In this document: in pieces, positions 58,805-64,000 of the stretch
Position numbering within the stretch: the first letter of the stretch is position 1
Layout of the letters: every line of letters starts with the position of its first letter
From: Orientallactaga sibirica
Lineage: Eukaryota; Chordata; Mammalia; Rodentia; Dipodidae
Assembly: GCA_036365145.1 (NCBI GenBank)
Contig: JAEOAD010000040.1
Location: 9,754,501-9,818,500 of the forward strand
Direction: 5' to 3'
DNA length: 64,000 nt
Program-made: the position numbers and the translations under genes
Notes under the pieces: model-generated
The model's database searches: none
Seen by the model: only the letters and a program-made list of their open reading frames with translations
Told to the model about the DNA's origin: nothing

Positions 58805-59018
58805 GAGGTAGTCCAAGTTTGAGCACAATGGAATCAATGGAATTATTGATTCGATTCCTTTCTATGCCCAACCTATTTTCAAATGAGAACAGTCTTTTCC
58901 TTCTAAAGGAACGAAAGCCACGTAGACGAATATCAGACACCTGCACCCTGAGAAGGCTTTCATGGTCTCATTATTATTCTGACTCCAGATTAGGCCAAGA
59001 AAATGTGCCCATGACTAG
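58805..59018 (+). CDS. Candidate coding exon, weak
   Basis: A plus-strand frame is open from just after CATTCAG at 58,799-58,805, a possible splice acceptor, to ACTAG|GTAATT at about 59,018, a possible donor. An in-frame ATG lies at 58,828 and a TAA at 59,020-59,022. The segment contains MESMELLIRFLSMPNLFSN and a basic patch KERKPRRRIS. It is not simple repeat and does not resemble any SINE or L1 frame seen here. I recognise no protein family. The polypyrimidine tract before the acceptor is poor and the length (about 70 residues) is within chance for 64 kb, so this is only a candidate. Confidence 0.18.
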
Positions 59019-59022
59019 GTAA

Positions 59023-59798
59023 TTTTATGGAATCACTTTAAAAAAATTGTTGTCATAGCACACACTACTTTCCACTCACAGGTGATGAGATAATTTATTC
59101 TGGACCATGGCCTGGAAACAGATTTAAGTTACAGCAAATTCCATGCTTGAAGGTGTTAACAGTTTCATAGGTCCAGGACCAAAGAAAGTCATAAACCAAG
59201 GTAGTTTTCAAATACCTGGGAGAAAATGAAACATCAGGTGGGTGGGTCAGGGCAAAGGGGGAATGCTCTGCTTCAGGTTTCAGGTGTTACCTGATGACAA
59301 TCTTATTCTTTGGGTTGGTGGAAGCTGATATTTTGTTTGTACATTCCAAGAAGTACTGATCTGATGACCTTATAGCACAGGGATGTTGGGTCAGACACAA
59401 GGGTGGGAAATGAATGGCTATTAGGGGGCTAAAGGTAGCTCAAGATAATTTGTCTGTGATCCTATAACATTCTATCACTCTGTGATCATAGGAGTTCTAG
59501 CAGTCTATTCTGCCTTATTTAAAATGAATGCAGTGATTTTTAGAGAACTTTATTCCACAGCTGAGAAATTTGGTATACGAATACAGTGTAATTTTCTCGT
59601 GTTCCAATCATGTTATCCTCTTTTGTCCCATTTCCCAGTCCACTGAGGACCGTCCTCTTTCAAGGAAGTCCTTCCTGTGTTTTGTCTATTTCCTTTTTTC
59701 CTTCCTGGTCCTTTATGACAACGTATTGGTAGAGTCGGAAGAGTGCGGATCTTGGAGGGTATTGGTAACACTGTGGGCTCAGAATGCTCCAGTAGATT
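59023..59798. other. Single-copy DNA, no gene seen
   Basis: No recognised repeat. Short frames only. Confidence 0.4.
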
Positions 59799-59925
59799 CA
59801 GTTTTTTTTTTTAATTAATTTATTTTTTTATTGACAACTTCTATACTTACATACAAAAAGTGCATGGTATTTCCCTCTCCTCCCCCCATTCCCCTTTAGA
59901 CTCCAATCTCCATCAGTTTTGATGC
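59799..59925 (-). mobile_element. L1 3'-terminal stub, antisense
   Basis: A T run and TTAATTAATTTATTTTTTTA are followed by TTGACAACTTCTATACTTAC, CATGGTATTTCCCTCTCCTC and CTCCAATCTCCATCAG, the same terminus as at 44.09-44.19 kb. Only about 125 bases were inserted, an extreme 5' truncation. Confidence 0.8.
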
Positions 59926-61145
59926 ACAAGTTCCTGCCCATGGAAACCCCAGTCATTTATTATTTAAAATGGGAGAAACAACTGCCACCAGGTGGCACCA
60001 AATCGCAGGCAGGCAGGCTCACAGAAATTCTCATCTCTCAGCCTGTCAAATTCCTCCATCAAGGAGAAATACCCCTGTCCTTCCAGCCACATCACAGTGT
60101 GACCACCCTCACTGTTCATGACCGGATTTTCAGATTCTACATAGCATATTGTGGTAGGACTTTCATTGCATTGCCAAACAAAAGATGGAAATTGAAGCTT
60201 GGTGAAGGGAGACAAAAGTAGGCTAATTTGATTCTGGTGGGTCACTGATACTCTATGAGGCTGTTCTGTGAGCCGGGAGACAACATTGCATTCATAGGAA
60301 TAGGTTGGACAGATGCTGGCCTTCAGCATTTTAAATCTCTGGAACAAGTATTCACAAAGTTTGAGACGTGGTGGAAAAATACTTTGCGGGTTTATTTCAT
60401 CAGCAGTGCATGGAAATTTAGAGGACTGATGGGGATTTCAGAACTTTTGACTTTCTCCTTTTTGCTTTGATTTAAACTGCTGGAAAGTTCATGAAGTATT
60501 ATTTGCTGTATAATGTGTAAAATCATTTCTATTGGATCATCTCTCAGGAGAGGAACAAATTCATGCAATAGCTTTGATAATGGTTAAAGGGATGCAAGTA
60601 TTAATTTATACTGGTTGGATATTCTCCAATTGAATTTCCCCATAAGGTCCTCATCTCTTGTCTTCCCAGTAGAGCATGGAGTCTGAGTTCTGCCTGGTGA
60701 CATAAACTTCCCATTATCTCATGATCAAGCGTTTTCTAGCCTCTGCCTATGGGCTGTCATTACTGCCTCATGATATAAAATTGCTTAGGACTGTGAAACA
60801 TGCCTCTCAGGAAAACATTGTCCTGAGTCCCCATCAGTGCTTCTGCTGTAGAATTATATTCAGAAGACTTTTATAGTGAAGGATCTCTTCATTTGCTTAA
60901 AGTTGTTCTTGTATGGCCTGGCAGTGGAAGATACTTGTATGAGACTATCTCAAGACACTGTTTACAGAACTCCAGTGACTTGAACTTGTTCAGTATTCCG
61001 ATTCATGCCATTATGTGTCACACAGTCTGTCTCAGGAACAGTACCTGGGAACTCAGAATGCACAAGGGAATCATGATTCTCACAAATAGACACATACCAC
61101 AGAGTTGTCAACTCAATCCATCTGTGATAGGACACCAAACTCAAT
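59926..61145. other. Single-copy DNA, no gene seen
   Basis: Frames of 127 residues (minus, 59,964-60,347) and 100 residues (plus, 59,919-60,221) overlap on opposite strands. Neither has a recognisable domain, and the plus frame starts inside the L1 stub, so both are read as chance. Confidence 0.4.
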
Positions 61146-61156
61146 TCTGTTTTTAC

Positions 61157-61396
61157 TTTTTTTTTTTTCAATTTTTTTTTTATTTGAGAGAGGGAGAGGA
61201 GAGGGAGAGAGACAGAGAAAGAGAGGGAAAAGAGAGAGAGAATGGGTGTGCCAGGGCCTCCTTCCACCACAAATGAACTCCAGGTACATGTGCCACTTTC
61301 TTCATGTGGCTTTATGTGAGTACTGAGTAATCAAACCCTGGGCCGTGAGGCTTTGCAAGTAAGTACCCACCACTGCAAAGCCATCTCTCCAGCCCA
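61157..61396 (-). mobile_element. B2-like SINE, antisense, with target-site duplication
   Basis: A T-rich start, GAGAGAGGGAGAGGAGAGGG, then CAGGGCCTCCTTCCACCACA, GAACTCCAGGTACATGTGCC and GCCATCTCTCCAGCCC. CAATTCTGTTTTTA on the left and CAATTGTGTTTA on the right are a probable imperfect target duplication. Confidence 0.93.
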
Positions 61397-61502
61397 ATTG
61401 TGTTTATGGAAAGATGTATGTGTGCAGTATTTAGAACCACATTCCAGATCTTTAGAAGAGGTCAGATTGCACTTTATAACATGTCTCTTAGTTTGATCTT
61501 TT

Positions 61503-61516
61503 CTCTTTCTTTCTTT

Positions 61517-61584
<68 letters not shown>

Positions 61585-61710
61585 AGGTAGGGTCTCCACT
61601 AGCTCTGGTTGACCTGGCACTCACTTTATAGTCAGTCCCAGGCTGGCCTAGAACTCCTACTTCTGCCTCCTGAGTGCTGAGATCAAAGGCATGCCCTACT
61701 ATGCTCAGCA
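61503..61710 (-). mobile_element. B1-type SINE, antisense, with 52-base T run
   Basis: An uninterrupted run of 52 T at 61,532-61,583 is preceded by a TTTC-rich stretch. The body reads GAGGTAGGGTCTCCACTAGC, CTGGTTGACCTGGCACTCAC, CCTCCTGAGTGCTGAGATCA and CCCTACTATGCTCAGCA. TGATCTTT flanks the unit (61,494-61,501 and 61,711-61,718). The 144-residue frame with a poly-Lys run across it is an artefact of the A-tail. Confidence 0.95.
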
Positions 61711-61992
61711 TGATCTTTGTCTTTTTTAATACATGAAAGGCTATTTGCTTAAATTGCCTAGCCAATTTTACTGTTGTTCTGTATTCTGTTCTATACTTGT
61801 TTTAATCTTTGTTTGTTACATATATGTTTCTTCTTTTCTTTTTCTTCCTTGCTTGTTTGCAGGTGTGTGTATAATGTGCGATCTGGAATGTGTTGTATGC
61901 ACGTGGGTGGGAGCTCACCTGCATGAGCTCGCCGGCAGTGGTCTGAGCAGAATGTCTATCGTCCCACTCCATTGCTCTTCTGTCTAATCTTG

Positions 61993-62166
61993 TTTTTTTT
62001 TATTATTATTTATTTATACATTTTGAGAGAAAGAGAGAGATACAAATGAATGCCAGACACACGTGCTCCCTTTGTGCATCTGGCTTATGTGGGTACTAGG
62101 GAATCCAACCTGTGTCCTTAGGCTTCACAGGTAAAAGCCTTAACCACTAAGCCATCCCTCCAGCCC
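61993..62166 (-). mobile_element. B2-like SINE, antisense, internally deleted
   Basis: TTTTTTTTTTATTATTATTT and GAGAGAAAGAGAGAGATACA pass straight to GAATGCCAGACACACGTGCT, so the GGCCTCCAGCCACTGC block is missing. It ends GCCATCCCTCCAGCCCC. Confidence 0.9.
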
Positions 62167-63929
62167 CTTCCTGTTCTTATTTGAATCAGAATCTCTTATT
62201 GATTCTGGAGCTTACAGTTTTCCCACTTTGGGAGATTCTCTGATTTCCACTCCCCTGTGGGACTTGGGCTACAAGGGCACATGACTATGGTTATGCAGCC
62301 CTGGGTTTCCCAGACCTCTTTAGCTCCTCATACACTGCACATGAAGTTTTCCTCACGGATGAGCAGTCTCTCTAACCCTAAGGTATCAATGTCTAACATG
62401 TGCAGATTTGCTCATGGGATAACAGAGCACATACTGCAAGATTTCCCTCTCTTTTAATCCACGTTGATTTCTAATGTAATAGAGCGCCCAGCCTGATGCA
62501 CCCTGCTCCCCTACCAGTGCGGCAGCACTTTAGAACTGGCACAGCAAGTCCTTACATGCTTAACAGTAGCCTTTCTGGGCTTTTTTCTTTATTTTATAAG
62601 CAACATTTAGCACAATCATTAGCACAATAGTAGACGATGCAAGCCTTTTTGATATTCTTATTTATGTTGTTGTTTGTTTTTTGACTATTTTCTAAGTAAT
62701 GGATAAAATCATTTTTTTTTATTCTTTCTCAGAAAAAGGCATTTGAGTGATTCCTGCTTCCTGACCATGGTTAAAAGTTTAAAACATAGGCAGCTTTAGG
62801 CCTCAAATATTGATTCTTAATATTTTCAGATGCTTAAACTAAAAAACAAATATTCTATGTAATAATTTAAATGAAATAATTCTGACGCATGTTAGGTTAA
62901 GAAATATGCAAAATATTTCAACTATTTTGCTAGCTTTCATGAATATTGAAATACTCCTATTTATGATTATTTTCTCTTGTAACCCTTATATCTTCTATCT
63001 GTACTAAAAATATAAAAGAACACAAATAAAAATAAAATTGAGAGAAAAATAAGACTTTGAATCATTCCACCCGGACAATTTGCCCATCTGGAAGTAGCAA
63101 AGCCATGAGCTAAAGACATAGTGCTGCCATGAAGCCATCAAAGGCTCTAAGCCCAACTCATGGCAGATATGTGCAGAAGATACCACCTCCACTGAAGGTA
63201 CCTCCTTCATGGTTGAGTACTCCAGCTACCATGGTAGATGATTTGATACTTAAATGATGGCCATATTTTTTTCTAATAAGACATTTGTAAAGTGAGTCTT
63301 TGAATCAAGGAGTTAGACTAACATTACTGAAAGGATCACATAGACTGTTTAAATTTGTCAAAAAATTAACAAATTTAGCTTAAATATCTAACTAAAGCTT
63401 TTATTTACTGAGTCATAGATGGAGCGTTTTCTCATCTGTAAATTTAGAAAATGCATTTGGATGAAGCCAACCTTGTCAGCTCAGCTCATCCAAACCCATT
63501 TTCTTGATCTTGATGGAGTAGCTCCATTTCTTGTAGCCAGCCTAGTAATGAGAGATAGGAATTCAAGGTGGTAAAAATAGCAAAAACAACAATATGCATA
63601 TGCAGCCTCAATATGAACATTTACTTAGGGAATAAGTATGGATCTCCTGCGGTGGGTCAGAGATTGCACTGTGGAGTGGGGAGAAAAGGAAGGACAAGAG
63701 AGGCATGAAGGATAACTTACAACCAAGAGAGATAGAGATAATAAAGCAATTCCATTATTTCAGATGGCAAGAAATTACAGAAGCATTTAACTTAGATTAT
63801 TGTGTTTCAAACTTTCTTCTGAACACGTGAAGAAAGGACTCTGAACAAAAATTATTTTAACTCAAATATGAATGATGAGATGGGATAAGGTATATATCCA
63901 TGAAGAGTGGGTGAGGAATTCAGGCAGAG

Positions 63930-63932
<3 letters not shown>
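62167..63932. other. Single-copy AT-rich DNA, no gene seen
   Basis: No recognised repeat or coding frame. Confidence 0.45.

Positions 63933-63960
<28 letters not shown>
63933..63960. repeat. Poly(A) run at window end
   Basis: About 28 A after GAGTCT. No SINE body is visible before it. Confidence 0.96.
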
Positions 63961-63964
<4 letters not shown>

Positions 63965-64000
63965 AATTAAACTAGAAATATCCGTTATGTTGGGTTTAAT

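Noticed and set aside
59964..60347. 127-residue minus-strand frame opposite a 100-residue plus-strand frame.
   Set aside because: Neither resembles a known protein; overlapping opposite-strand frames in a region without splice or promoter evidence are expected by chance in 64 kb.
61331..61765. 144-residue minus-strand frame with a long Lys run.
   Set aside because: It runs through an antisense B1 SINE and its 52-base A-tail.

Overview
This is vertebrate, specifically rodent, nuclear DNA, and I could identify no intact protein-coding gene in it. The sequence is AT-rich and dense in interspersed repeats. Two SINE types dominate. One is a B1-type (7SL-derived) SINE whose 5' end reads GCCGGGCGTGGTGGCGCACG and which typically ends in CCTACCTCGAAA plus an A-rich tail. 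The other is a tRNA-derived, B2-like SINE with the head GGCTGGAGAGATGGCTTAGT, a CTCTCT-rich 3' part and an AAATAAATAAA tail. This pairing, and the exact form of the B2-like element, match what I know of dipodoid rodents. The lesser Egyptian jerboa, Jaculus jaculus, is my best guess; the species is inferred, while 'rodent' is well supported.

Layout. Bases 1-14,000 are mostly single-copy, AT-rich sequence with scattered SINEs, an MLT1-like antisense relic (10.36-10.72 kb) and a possible solo LTR (about 11.98-12.40 kb). Bases 14.6-15.7 kb hold an LTR-like relic followed by a sense L1 3' end. Bases 18,854-30,657 are two head-to-tail copies of one 5.9-kb unit, the most striking structure in the window. 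Each copy carries a GGAA-rich polypurine tract, a (GT)n run, L1 3'-UTR pieces (one a twin-priming inversion), a SINE with a doubled middle, and a degenerate SINE. From 31 to 41 kb come single-copy DNA, an L1 ORF2 relic (35 kb), a run of three antisense B2-like SINEs (36-37 kb), an L1 3'-UTR relic (38.5-39.4 kb) and two old repeats each split by a younger SINE (39.6-40.1 and 40.1-40.7 kb). From 41 to 64 kb the pattern continues, with an (AT)n run, a (TA)n(GA)n compound microsatellite, several antisense L1 3' ends, a 2-kb antisense L1 3' piece that still shows the ORF2 C-terminus (55.06-57.06 kb), and a B1 with a 52-base T run.

There is no operon, CRISPR array, RNA gene cluster or gene set working together. 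The window is most simply an intergenic region or a large intron. Two stretches are offered as weak coding candidates: a possible exon at 58.8-59.0 kb and a possible retropseudogene at about 44.9-45.5 kb. The most important second-look item is the 5.9-kb tandem duplication. Its copies differ almost only by small indels, many of them in homopolymers and simple repeats. That means either a very recent duplication or a false duplication in a long-read assembly. I found no convincing undescribed biological system.
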